A stretch of 17,101 nt of DNA, taken from the NCBI GenBank assembly GCA_015062085.1, contig SUVI01000089.1, positions 1-17,101 on the forward strand, in the 5' to 3' direction. Each line of letters starts with the position of its first letter. Positions within the stretch are counted from its first letter, which is position 1. A program made the position numbers and the translations under genes. Source of the DNA: Planctomycetaceae bacterium (GTDB lineage: Bacteria; Planctomycetota; Planctomycetia; Pirellulales; Thermoguttaceae). Below, one piece after another: positions 7,977 to 13,875 of this stretch. The notes under the pieces were generated by a model. The model worked only from the letters and a program-made list of their open reading frames with translations, did no database searches and had not been told where the DNA came from.

Positions 7977-8258
7977 AGATTTGCACTTCTAGGCGGTCTT
8001 TAAGGGCCGTTTGAAAGGAAACAGGGTAAGCCTATCGCATAGAAAAATCAGACAGACAAAAATTTCCACCTGATTTCGAGGACTTCATTCCGAGCGTCAA
8101 AGCGCAGCTGGCAGGCCGTCAGCATTAAGCCGCGGGGATAAAAGAAAAGGACGCATAAAGTTTGGGGACTTCTTTTTCAGCCCATCATGGAGGAGGGCGG
8201 AAATGGAGGGGGGGCGAAATCAGGAACCGCTTTTGTGCGGGCTTGCACGCGTTTATTC
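7977..8258 (+). ncRNA. Candidate structured 5' leader or small RNA, family not recognised
   Basis: Several short hairpins lie in order: 7992-7998 with 8005-8011 (7 pairs including three G-U, 6-nt loop); CTAT/ATAG at 8032-8042; a perfect 7-bp stem AAATCAG (8045-8051) / CTGATTT (8070-8076); and GCTGGC (8107-8112) / GTCAGC (8118-8123). Just before the Shine-Dalgarno, two mutually exclusive hairpins overlap: CCGC (8227-8230) with GCGG (8237-8240), and GTGC (8235-8238) with GCAC (8245-8248). A G-rich run sits at 8189-8215. No match to RNase P, tmRNA, SRP RNA, 6S or a familiar riboswitch core was recognised. It could be a regulatory leader of the C26 gene, a separate sRNA, or an unstructured leader with chance stems. 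Confidence 0.35.
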
Positions 8259-8264
8259 AGGAGG
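8259..8264 (+). promoter_or_regulatory. Strong Shine-Dalgarno site of the C26 gene
   Basis: AGGAGG lies seven bases before the ATG at 8272, one of the two best ribosome-binding sites in the window (the other precedes fmt). It fixes the start. The competing hairpins at 8227-8248 end only about 10 bases upstream. Confidence 0.8.
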
Positions 8265-8271
8265 AAGTTAA

Positions 8272-9024
8272 ATGCAATTCGGAAAAAAACCGGTCATCGG
8301 GATCAATGCAGATTTCTTGGAAGCCAAGGGGGAAAAAGAAGCTTTCAGTTACGTCTGGGCCGGTTACTATGAGTCGATTTTGCGCGCCGGAGGCATTCCG
8401 GTGATTCTCCCGCCGATGCAGAACGAAGAGGATCTGCGTCAGATTCTGAAAAAACTGGATGGTATCGTCATGATCGGGGGCGGTGATCTGGATTCCCGTC
8501 GTGACGGCTACGTTCTTCACTCCACGGTCCGTCCGATGCCGGTTCGCCGCGAGGATTTCGACCGGATGCTCATGCGCGTCGTCGCGGAACAGAAGATCCC
8601 GCTTTTGGCAATTGGAGCCGGGATGCAGCTCCTGAACGTGACGATGGGCGGTTCCCTTTTCTTTCACATTCCGATCGACCTTCCGACGGCAATGCCCCAT
8701 TTTGACCGCCATACCCCAGTTCACCGTCACACACTGAATGTCGTACCCGGCACACTGATGGAAAAGATCTACGGAGATTCCGAGATCCGCGTTTGTTCCC
8801 GCCACCACATGGCCGTGAATGAAGTAGCGCCTGGATTTTTCGTTTCCGCGACTTCTCCCGACGGCGTCATTGAGGCGATCGAGTCCGAGATCGACGATTG
8901 GTTCGTCATCGGCACCCAGTTCCATCCGGAAAGCGCGTGCGCGACCGCTCTTGATCTGCGTATTTTTGAGGAATTCATCGAAGCCATCGGCGGAACGCCG
9001 GTCGTTTTCTCCCTCGTAGGATAA
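8272..9024 (+). CDS. Peptidase C26 / class I glutamine amidotransferase-like protein without catalytic Cys
   Basis: The 250-residue cytoplasmic protein has the fold signature of gamma-glutamyl-gamma-aminobutyrate hydrolase (PuuD)-like C26 enzymes: IGINADF at the N-terminus, GIVMIGGGDLD, GMQLLNVTMGGSLF, SRHHMAVNEVAPGF, and the C-terminal QFHPE, where His218 and Glu220 of the usual Cys-His-Glu triad are kept. At the nucleophile elbow, where the family has GICRGMQ, this protein reads AIGAGMQ, so the catalytic Cys is Gly115 and the following Arg is Ala116. The only other nearby cysteine is C175, in the motif before the HH. Thiol amidase activity is therefore unlikely, and a ligand-binding or regulatory role, or a different chemistry, is inferred. 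The frame is intact and clean, so this is not simple decay. It appears monocistronic. Confidence 0.8.
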   Translation: MQFGKKPVIGINADFLEAKGEKEAFSYVWAGYYESILRAGGIPVILPPMQNEEDLRQILKKLDGIVMIGGGDLDSRRDGYVLHSTVRPMPVRREDFDRMLMRVVAEQKIPLLAIGAGMQLLNVTMGGSLFFHIPIDLPTAMPHFDRHTPVHRHTLNVVPGTLMEKIYGDSEIRVCSRHHMAVNEVAPGFFVSATSPDGVIEAIESEIDDWFVIGTQFHPESACATALDLRIFEEFIEAIGGTPVVFSLVG

Positions 9025-9042
9025 ATTTCGTGGAAAAATCAA

Positions 9043-9069
9043 ACTTCTGAAGCGTGCCCATTCAGAAGT
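9043..9069. other. Perfect 9-bp inverted repeat after the C26 gene
   Basis: ACTTCTGAA (9043-9051) and TTCAGAAGT (9061-9069) flank a 9-nt loop, 18 bp past the stop codon. No T-tract follows on the plus strand, so it is not a canonical terminator. It may protect the mRNA 3' end or help the terminator just downstream. Confidence 0.5.
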
Positions 9070-9100
9070 CCTCCCTAAAGCGCTTTTTCTGACACTTTTG

Positions 9101-9142
9101 CGAACAGGACATTTCGAACGGCGTCCTGTTCGTTTTTCTTTT
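9101..9142 (+). terminator. Rho-independent terminator of the C26 gene
   Basis: The 10-bp stem CGAACAGGAC (9101-9110) / GTCCTGTTCG (9123-9132) is followed by TTTTTCTTTT. It directly abuts the first copy of the MITE-like repeat at 9144. Confidence 0.87.
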
Positions 9143-9143
9143 C

Positions 9144-9402
9144 GGCTCTTCCGGAAAGTGCGTACCGCCCCGGACCGCATTTTACCACTGAGAACGCAGA
9201 CGAAACGCAGAAACACACTGAAAAGAAAGAAGGAAGGAAAAAAGGCAAGGAACATGCCCTGACACGAATTTCACGGAAAACACGAAAAGACGCAAATGAA
9301 TTTTTTAAAATTCAAAATTTGTTCGAACAGTCTGTTTTTTGCTGCTTTTTGTATTAAGATCAGTGTTTCTCTGTGGGTTTTCAGTGTTTTCAGTGGTAAA
9401 AC
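9144..9402. mobile_element. MITE-like repeat, copy 1 (right end degraded or lost)
   Basis: It begins GGCTCTTCCGGAAAGTGCG and follows copy 2 (11849-12169) through shared blocks: ACCACTGAGA, AAACGCAGAAACACACTGAA, CCCTGACAC, TTTCACGGAAAACACGAAAA, and finally TTTTCAGTG followed by CAGTGGTAAAA. After about 9402 the match stops and the right inverted terminal repeat seen in copy 2 is missing. No transposase is encoded, so it is non-autonomous. It separates the C26 terminator from the end of the convergent minus-strand gene. The rest of the gap (9403-9475) shows nothing recognisable. Confidence 0.65.
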
Positions 9403-9475
9403 TAGTTCGCAGTTCCCGGATGGACCTTCTTTTCTTGTCTGCACCGCCTTCCGCACCAGCCTCGAGTACCTTAAC

Positions 9476-10042
9476 TCAAAAAAACCACCAGCGATTTTTT
9501 TTCTCTTCCGGCAGGATCTGGCTCTGGATCGTGATCCCGACCCAGAGGATATTTCCCGTTCTGGAATCAAAGAGCGCATACGCGATCAACTCCCGTTTCA
9601 TTTGCGGCACGGAAGGCAGCGAAATGAGCCGGGCTTGCCGTAAAAAAAGTTCCTTTCGCGGATCGTGCCGAACGGTTTCCCAAGATGTTTGTGACGGCCT
9701 TGGGAGCGCAACGTAACGAAAATTCTCCATTTCCTCCCTTCCCCACCGTGAGATCTCACGTACCATTTCAGGAGTCACCGCACGCTGGATGAGCGAGAAA
9801 TTTTTGTCCCAGGATTCCAGAAAGACTTTCTCCTCACTGCGGTTCAGCTCAACTTGCGCTCTCCACTTTTTCCCGATCTGGACCTCATCCATCTCCGGAA
9901 CAAATTCGATTCGGAGCGTTTTTCCAGAAAGCGGATCCCCCCAAAGGCCGTTCTCCCCTCCGATCGCCCCTAAAAGCACCAAAAATGCACACCAAAATCC
10001 CGCAAGAGCAAAAATTTTCGTATACCAGTGGATCTTCGCCAT
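9476..10042 (-). CDS. Hypothetical exported or membrane-anchored protein
   Basis: The 188-residue product is not recognised. It begins MAKIHWYTKIFALAGFWCAF and has one hydrophobic segment (about residues 8-28) that acts as a signal peptide or N-terminal anchor. The remainder is soluble, mixed charged and beta-prone, and ends in an RNRWWFF tail. There is no lipobox and no catalytic motif. The start is supported by GGAG and AAGGGGA just upstream of the ATG at 10042. The gene stands alone on the minus strand, downstream of the fmt terminator and converging on the C26 gene. Its unbroken frame and sensible N-terminus argue that it is real, but no homologous family comes to mind. Confidence 0.6.
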   Translation of the reverse strand: MAKIHWYTKIFALAGFWCAFLVLLGAIGGENGLWGDPLSGKTLRIEFVPEMDEVQIGKKWRAQVELNRSEEKVFLESWDKNFSLIQRAVTPEMVREISRWGREEMENFRYVALPRPSQTSWETVRHDPRKELFLRQARLISLPSVPQMKRELIAYALFDSRTGNILWVGITIQSQILPEEKKNRWWFF

Positions 10043-10215
10043 TCCCCTTCACTCCTAATTGCGACAAAAAAATCAAAGCCGTTTCATTCTAGAGGAAAGG
10101 CCAATACTTCATCACCCTTCAGGCACACGATCAGGTAAGGAAAAGCGTCCTGCAGCAATCGATCAGCTCCAAGAGACAGCACGTCTCTGCGAGTCTCGCG
10201 TTACCCCGCCAAAAC

Positions 10216-10246
10216 AACAAAAAAGCCGTCATTTTCGACGGCTTTG
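10216..10246 (-). terminator. Rho-independent terminator of the cyclophilin-fmt unit
   Basis: On the minus strand AAAGCCGTC / GACGGCTTT (10237-10245 and 10222-10230) with a 6-nt loop is followed by a T-run. It lies about 25 bp after the fmt stop codon. Confidence 0.88.
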
Positions 10247-10269
10247 GAAATTCGCAAATGCGGAGACCA

Positions 10270-11235
10270 CTATTTCAAAACGTCACCGACTTGGATCGCA
10301 TTTCCACACAGAAAATCAAAGACAGACTGCGGCTTCTTACCGGCGGGCTGAAGCTGACGGATAGCAAGGACACCGTTTCCAGTCGCAACGGCAAGTGTCT
10401 CTCCAACAGCTAAAACCGTACCGGGAACCGTTCCCGCCGGGACCTCCATCGCAAGAAGCTCCGGAACGGGAAGCAGGATCAAACGCATAGGCGGTTTCTT
10501 TTCCGATTTCTGCCACGTAGTAAAAGTTCGAGGCCATGGCTCAAACGCACGGACGCGATTCCGGATCTCCTCGGCAGAGAGCGACCAGTCGATCTGAGCC
10601 ATCTGTTTTCGGATCTTCGGCGCACCGCAAGCCTGTGAAGCATCCTGAATGACCGCAGCAGCAAGATGATCCGGATCTTTTTCCAGAGCATCGATAGCCC
10701 GAAGGACTTCTGGCGCCCCGAGTTCCGCAAGGCGCGCCTCCAGAACGTCCGCGGTTTCATTCTCACCGACGGGAGTCCGCACAATGGAAAGCATCGGACC
10801 GGCATCAACTTCCGGGGTAATGTGGATGACCGTCGCACCGGCTTCCGCGTCTCCATTGAGAATCGTCCACTGAACGGGAGCGGAACCGCGGTATTTCGGC
10901 AGGATGGAACCATGAAGATTGATCCCGCCAAGCCGTGCTGCCTGGATCCCCTCCGGCGAGAGGATCTGCCCGTAGTCGCAGATAAAGAAAATGTCGGCGT
11001 TCAGTTCACGAAGCGCCGCGACAGCCTCTGGATCTTTGATTTTCGGAAAACGCAGGATCGGCGTACCGTGAGCCTCCGCAAGCTGAACGATCTCCGGTTC
11101 CGGAAGGGGTTCACGGCGCGTTTTATTTTCCGTTTTCGGCTGCGTGACCAGAGCAGCGATCTCATGCCGGCTCTCGTAGAGCAGCTTCACAGTAGGCACA
11201 CCAAAACTGCCGGTCTCCATGACGACGATGCGCAT
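10270..11235 (-). CDS. fmt: Methionyl-tRNA formyltransferase
   Basis: It formylates Met-tRNA(fMet) with 10-formyl-tetrahydrofolate for translation initiation in the cytoplasm. The product has 321 residues, normal for the family. The N-terminal Rossmann-type formyltransferase domain holds the catalytic triad N106, H108 (GGINLHGS) and D144 (EVDAGPM), the same numbers as in the E. coli enzyme, plus the substrate loop LPKYRGSAPVQW. The C-terminal OB-fold-like domain begins around 210 (IRNRVRAFEPWP). The more usual vAYGqiLp motif reads ICDYGQILSP here, a minor variation. A perfect AGGAGG stands six bases before the ATG. It follows the cyclophilin gene by 54 bp on the same strand with no terminator between, so both are probably expressed from the cyclophilin promoter. 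The usual partner def is not in the window. Confidence 0.95.
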   Translation of the reverse strand: MRIVVMETGSFGVPTVKLLYESRHEIAALVTQPKTENKTRREPLPEPEIVQLAEAHGTPILRFPKIKDPEAVAALRELNADIFFICDYGQILSPEGIQAARLGGINLHGSILPKYRGSAPVQWTILNGDAEAGATVIHITPEVDAGPMLSIVRTPVGENETADVLEARLAELGAPEVLRAIDALEKDPDHLAAAVIQDASQACGAPKIRKQMAQIDWSLSAEEIRNRVRAFEPWPRTFTTWQKSEKKPPMRLILLPVPELLAMEVPAGTVPGTVLAVGETLAVATGNGVLAIRQLQPAGKKPQSVFDFLCGNAIQVGDVLK

Positions 11236-11289
11236 GAAATTCCTCCTTTTTTTCTCAGGATCCGAGACAAAACGCAGCAGATCGGGATC

Positions 11290-11721
11290 TTACTCTTCCG
11301 TAATGAAAACTTCTTCCATTTTGTCGCCCTGACGAATGGCATCCACAACATCCTGTCCTTCAAGGACCTTTCCGAAAACGGAATGTTTGCCGTCCAGCCA
11401 CGGGGTAGCGACGTGCGTGATGAAGAACTGCGATCCATTCGTGTTCGGGCCGGCATTGGCCATGGAAACGACGCCGGGACCGTCATGACGCAGATCTTTG
11501 TGGAACTCGTCCTTGAATTTGTATCCAGGGCCGCCGCATCCCGTGCCTGTGGGGTCGCCAGTCTGGATCATGAAATCGGCGATGACGCGGTGAAAAACGA
11601 TCCCGTCGTAGAATTTTTTGTTGGCGAGATCGATGAAATTCTGCGTCGTGACCGGCACTTCATCCGTAAAAAGCTGGAAACGGATCAGACCGCGATTCGT
11701 GCGAATATTGGCGACTTTCAT
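11290..11721 (-). CDS. Peptidyl-prolyl cis-trans isomerase, cyclophilin type
   Basis: This 143-residue single-domain cyclophilin catalyses proline isomerisation in protein folding. Active-site residues are present: [14 protein letters not shown] (the Arg, Phe, Met and Gln of the FHR-x5-FMxQ motif), [20 protein letters not shown] (the Gln/Phe pair and the Trp, Leu and His of the pocket), and VFGKV. There is no signal peptide from the chosen start, so it is cytoplasmic. The start at 11721 ([11 protein letters not shown]) is preferred because AAGGAG lies 7-8 bases upstream and a consensus promoter lies at 11777-11804. The open frame continues upstream to 11994 but would run through that promoter and into the MITE-like repeat. 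The gene is first of the pair with fmt. Confidence 0.95.
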   Translation of the reverse strand: MKVANIRTNRGLIRFQLFTDEVPVTTQNFIDLANKKFYDGIVFHRVIADFMIQTGDPTGTGCGGPGYKFKDEFHKDLRHDGPGVVSMANAGPNTNGSQFFITHVATPWLDGKHSVFGKVLEGQDVVDAIRQGDKMEEVFITEE

Positions 11722-11776
11722 GAAATCAACTCCTTTTTGGAATAGGAAAAACGTCTGAAAACACATAATATTTTTC

Positions 11777-11804
11777 ATTATACTCAAAATTAAAATTTTG
11801 TCAA
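11777..11804 (-). promoter_or_regulatory. Consensus sigma-70-like promoter of cyclophilin-fmt
   Basis: On the minus strand TTGACA (11799-11804) and TATAAT (11777-11782), both perfect consensus boxes, are 16 bp apart in an AT-rich setting. The leader would be about 50 nt. The end of MITE-like copy 2 lies about 45 bp upstream of the -35 box. Confidence 0.85.
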
Positions 11805-11848
11805 TAGCACTCTCTCCGGCCACATTCCCCGCTTCCTCTTTTCTTTTC

Positions 11849-12169
11849 GGCTCTTCCGGCAAGTGCGTACCGGACCGGAACGCGATTTGACCACTGAGAG
11901 TGCAGCGCAGAAACGCAGAAACGCAGAAACGCAGAAACACACTGAAAAAGAAAGAAGAAAAAGGAAAAAAAGCAGTAAACGTGCCCTGACACAAATTTCA
12001 CGGAAAACACGAAAAGCCGCAAATGGATCTTAAAAAATTTTAAAATATTTCGCAAGATCCGTGTTTTTTCGTGCTTTTCGTGTTCTCACTTCGGAGTGAC
12101 TCTGTGCATTTTCAGTGGTTTCAGTGGTAAAAATCGCCCCTGGATCGGTACACACTTGCCGGAAGAGCC
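11849..12169. mobile_element. MITE-like repeat, copy 2 (intact inverted ends)
   Basis: A 321-bp element whose left end GGCTCTTCCGGCAAGTGCG (24 bp, 11849-11872) is matched, inverted, by the right end at 12146-12169 with one mismatch. Inverted similarity continues inwards (CGATTT, ACCACTGA) and meets at a central stem GGATCTT / AAGATCC, so the whole element can fold into a long imperfect hairpin. It carries quasi-periodic CACGAAAA / TTTTCGTG motifs and a short AAACGCAG array. TTTTC occurs on both flanks (11844-11848, 12171-12175), a possible short target duplication offset by one base. There is no coding capacity, so it would be non-autonomous. It lies between the divergent cyclophilin and proA promoters. 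Confidence 0.75.
11910..11938 (+). repeat. 9-bp tandem repeat inside MITE-like copy 2
   Basis: The unit CAGAAACG/AAACGCAGA type (9 bp) repeats about three times. Copy 1 has only one or two units at the same place, so the array differs in copy number between the two elements. Confidence 0.6.
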
Positions 12170-12246
12170 ATTTTCCGCCCTTTTCATTCAGGACGTAAAA
12201 ATCGGGAAGAATTTAGAAAAATTTCGATCCGAATGCCTGGAAGGTC

Positions 12247-12275
12247 TTGACTTTTTACGGATCTTGAGTTAAATT
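12247..12275 (+). promoter_or_regulatory. Sigma-70-like promoter of proA
   Basis: TTGACT (12247-12252) and TAAATT (12270-12275) are separated by 17 bp. Transcription would start near 12283 and give a leader of about 185 nt that contains both tandem repeats upstream of proA. Confidence 0.6.
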
Positions 12276-12324
12276 AATGGAAAATGAACGTCCATCAAGT
12301 CCCGGGGAAATGCCCACAGACGCC

Positions 12325-12396
12325 AAATTGCGGTTTGACATGAAAATTGCGGTTTGACATGAAAATTGCGGTTTGACATGAAAATTGCGGTTTGAC
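12325..12396 (+). repeat. 19-bp tandem repeat, about 3.8 copies, in the proA leader
   Basis: The unit AAATTGCGGTTTGACATGA is repeated exactly three times and then once more for 15 bases. Units abut with no spacers, so it is not CRISPR. Each unit contains TTGCGGTTTGAC, which resembles the core of the 16-bp array at the right end of the window. Confidence 0.92.
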
Positions 12397-12440
12397 GCCC
12401 GATCGCCTTTCAATGCGGAAGTTTACCCCTCAGTCATTTA

Positions 12441-12468
12441 CGGAATCAAATCAACGGAATCAAATCAA
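12441..12468 (+). repeat. 14-bp direct duplication abutting the proA start codon
   Basis: CGGAATCAAATCAA occurs twice in a row (12441-12454, 12455-12468) and the ATG follows immediately. It replaces the region where a Shine-Dalgarno would be expected, and only CGGAA is weakly similar to one. Confidence 0.85.
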
Positions 12469-13734
12469 ATGAAGATCGAAAACCTGGAAGCGTACTGCTT
12501 CGACGTCGCCCAGCGTGCGAAACTGGCCTCTGCTGAACTCGCCAGCGTGACGGGAAAACAGAAAAACGACTGGCTCAACCTCAGTGCCGGGATCCTGCGT
12601 GAACGAATGGCCGAGATCCTCGCCGCAAACGAAAAGGATCTGGAAGCCGCCCCCGGTTACGGTCTGACTCCCGCGGAGATCGACCGCCTGAAGCTGGATC
12701 CGCAGCGCGTGGAAGACATCGCGCAGGCTCTTGAGTACGTCGCGAAACTTCCGGATCCGGTGGGAGAAGTGATCTCGTCTCAGGTGCGTCCGAACGGTCT
12801 GGATGTGCAGAAAGTCCGCGTCCCGCTGGGAGTCGTTTTCTTCATTTACGAATCGCGCCCGAATGTGACGGCAGACGCTGCGGCACTGTGCGTCAAGAGC
12901 AGTAATGCGGTGATCCTGCGCGGCGGGAAGGAAGCGATCCATTCCAGCATGAAGATCGCGGAACTCCTCTCCGAAACTGCGGAAAAAGCCGGCATTCCGC
13001 GTGACGCTGTTCAGCTCGTCGCCACAACAGATCATGATGCCGTGGGGCACTTCCTCAAGATGAACCAGTTCATCGACGTCACCATTCCGCGCGGCGGTGA
13101 AGGTCTGATCCGCAGAGTCACGAACGAAGCGACGATGCCGGTGATCAAGCATTTCGCCGGAAACTGCCACGTTTACGTCGACGCAGCAGCCGAAGAGGCC
13201 AAAACGCTCGACATCGTGATCAACTCGAAATGCCAGCGCATGGGCGTCTGTAATGCGGCAGAGTCTCTCGTCGTGCATCGTGCCGTCGTTGAAACGCTCC
13301 TTCCGAAGATCGCGGAAGCTCTGAAAGAACGCGGTGTCGAGATCCGCGGCGATGAACCGACCTGCGCAGCCATTCCGTTCGCAGTTACCGCCTCCGACGC
13401 TGATTTCTACACGGAGTACCACGGACCGGTCATTTCATGCAAAATCGTAGATTCACTTGATGAAGCGATCCGCCACATCAACCAGTGCTCTTCCGGCCAC
13501 ACGGAAGCCATCTGCACGAACGATCTCGCGGCAGCCCGTGAATTCGCACTCCGCATCGACAGCTCGGCCGTCATGATCAACGCTTCGACGCGATTCAACG
13601 ACGGCGGGGAGTTCGGTCTCGGCGCGGAGATCGGCATCAGTACGGATAAATTCCACGCTCGCGGTCCATGCGGTCTGCGTGAACTGACCAGCTACAAATA
13701 CATCGTCTACGGCGACGGCCAGACCCGCGGTTAA
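12469..13734 (+). CDS. proA: Glutamate-5-semialdehyde dehydrogenase (gamma-glutamyl phosphate reductase)
   Basis: It reduces gamma-glutamyl phosphate with NADPH to glutamate semialdehyde, the second step of proline synthesis, in the cytoplasm. The product has 421 residues, close to the usual ~417. Family segments are clear: VPLGVVFFIYESRPNVT, SSNAVILRGGKEA, VTIPRGGEGLIRRV, the catalytic Cys261 in KCQRMGVCNAAES, and the C-terminal RFNDGGEFGLGAEIGIST and GPCGLRELTSYKY. The start MKIENLEAYC is chosen because it matches the normal ProA N-terminus. The frame stays open to a TTG at 12385, but that extension is translated repeat. No Shine-Dalgarno is evident. proB is not adjacent, so the proline genes are probably dispersed. 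Confidence 0.96.
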   Translation: MKIENLEAYCFDVAQRAKLASAELASVTGKQKNDWLNLSAGILRERMAEILAANEKDLEAAPGYGLTPAEIDRLKLDPQRVEDIAQALEYVAKLPDPVGEVISSQVRPNGLDVQKVRVPLGVVFFIYESRPNVTADAAALCVKSSNAVILRGGKEAIHSSMKIAELLSETAEKAGIPRDAVQLVATTDHDAVGHFLKMNQFIDVTIPRGGEGLIRRVTNEATMPVIKHFAGNCHVYVDAAAEEAKTLDIVINSKCQRMGVCNAAESLVVHRAVVETLLPKIAEALKERGVEIRGDEPTCAAIPFAVTASDADFYTEYHGPVISCKIVDSLDEAIRHINQCSSGHTEAICTNDLAAAREFALRIDSSAVMINASTRFNDGGEFGLGAEIGISTDKFHARGPCGLRELTSYKYIVYGDGQTRG

Positions 13735-13780
13735 ACCGTAGAGAGTTCACCGTAGTGAAACCGTACCAGAACCGCTTTGA

Positions 13781-13814
13781 GCATCCGGCACACTTTGCAG
13801 ATCGTTCCGGATGC
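13781..13814 (+). other. Hairpin between proA and the SpoA-domain gene
   Basis: An 8-bp stem GCATCCGG (13781-13788) / CCGGATGC (13807-13814) has an 18-nt loop, and a T5 run lies 8 bases after it. It may be a weak proA terminator. Just before it, ACCGTA occurs three times (near 13737-13766). The hairpin lies inside the upstream extension of the following open frame, which supports the later start for that gene. Confidence 0.4.
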
Positions 13815-13875
13815 GCAGTTCCTTTTTAAACTGATTCGAGTTCCGAAGTATTTTGTCGAAAACACGAAAAGATCC

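Noticed and set aside
7938..8003. Short leader peptide frame MLDFKISEEYTLGRFALLGGL
   Set aside because: It overlaps the promoter itself and lacks a ribosome-binding site, so it would not be fully transcribed.
7977..8258. RNase P RNA, tmRNA, SRP RNA, 6S RNA or a known riboswitch
   Set aside because: None of their conserved cores could be found by eye (for example the GAGGAAAGTCC of RNase P or the GGAAGGAAGCAG of SRP RNA), and 5' and 3' ends do not pair as in 6S.
11722..11994. N-terminal extension of the cyclophilin frame
   Set aside because: It would be translated through a consensus promoter and the MITE-like repeat; a good Shine-Dalgarno and a normal cyclophilin N-terminus support the start at 11721.
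12363..12397. Repeated TTGACA boxes of the 19-bp array as extra promoters of proA
   Set aside because: No -10-like sequence lies 16-18 bp downstream of the last boxes; the promoter at 12247-12275 is better.
12385..12468. N-terminal extension of ProA from a TTG
   Set aside because: It translates the tandem repeats and does not resemble the start of any ProA; the family N-terminus fits the ATG at 12469.
13777..13875. N-terminal extension of the SpoA-domain gene from a TTG
   Set aside because: It covers an intergenic hairpin and has no ribosome-binding site or FliM-like motif, although the chosen ATG also has only a weak site, so some doubt remains.
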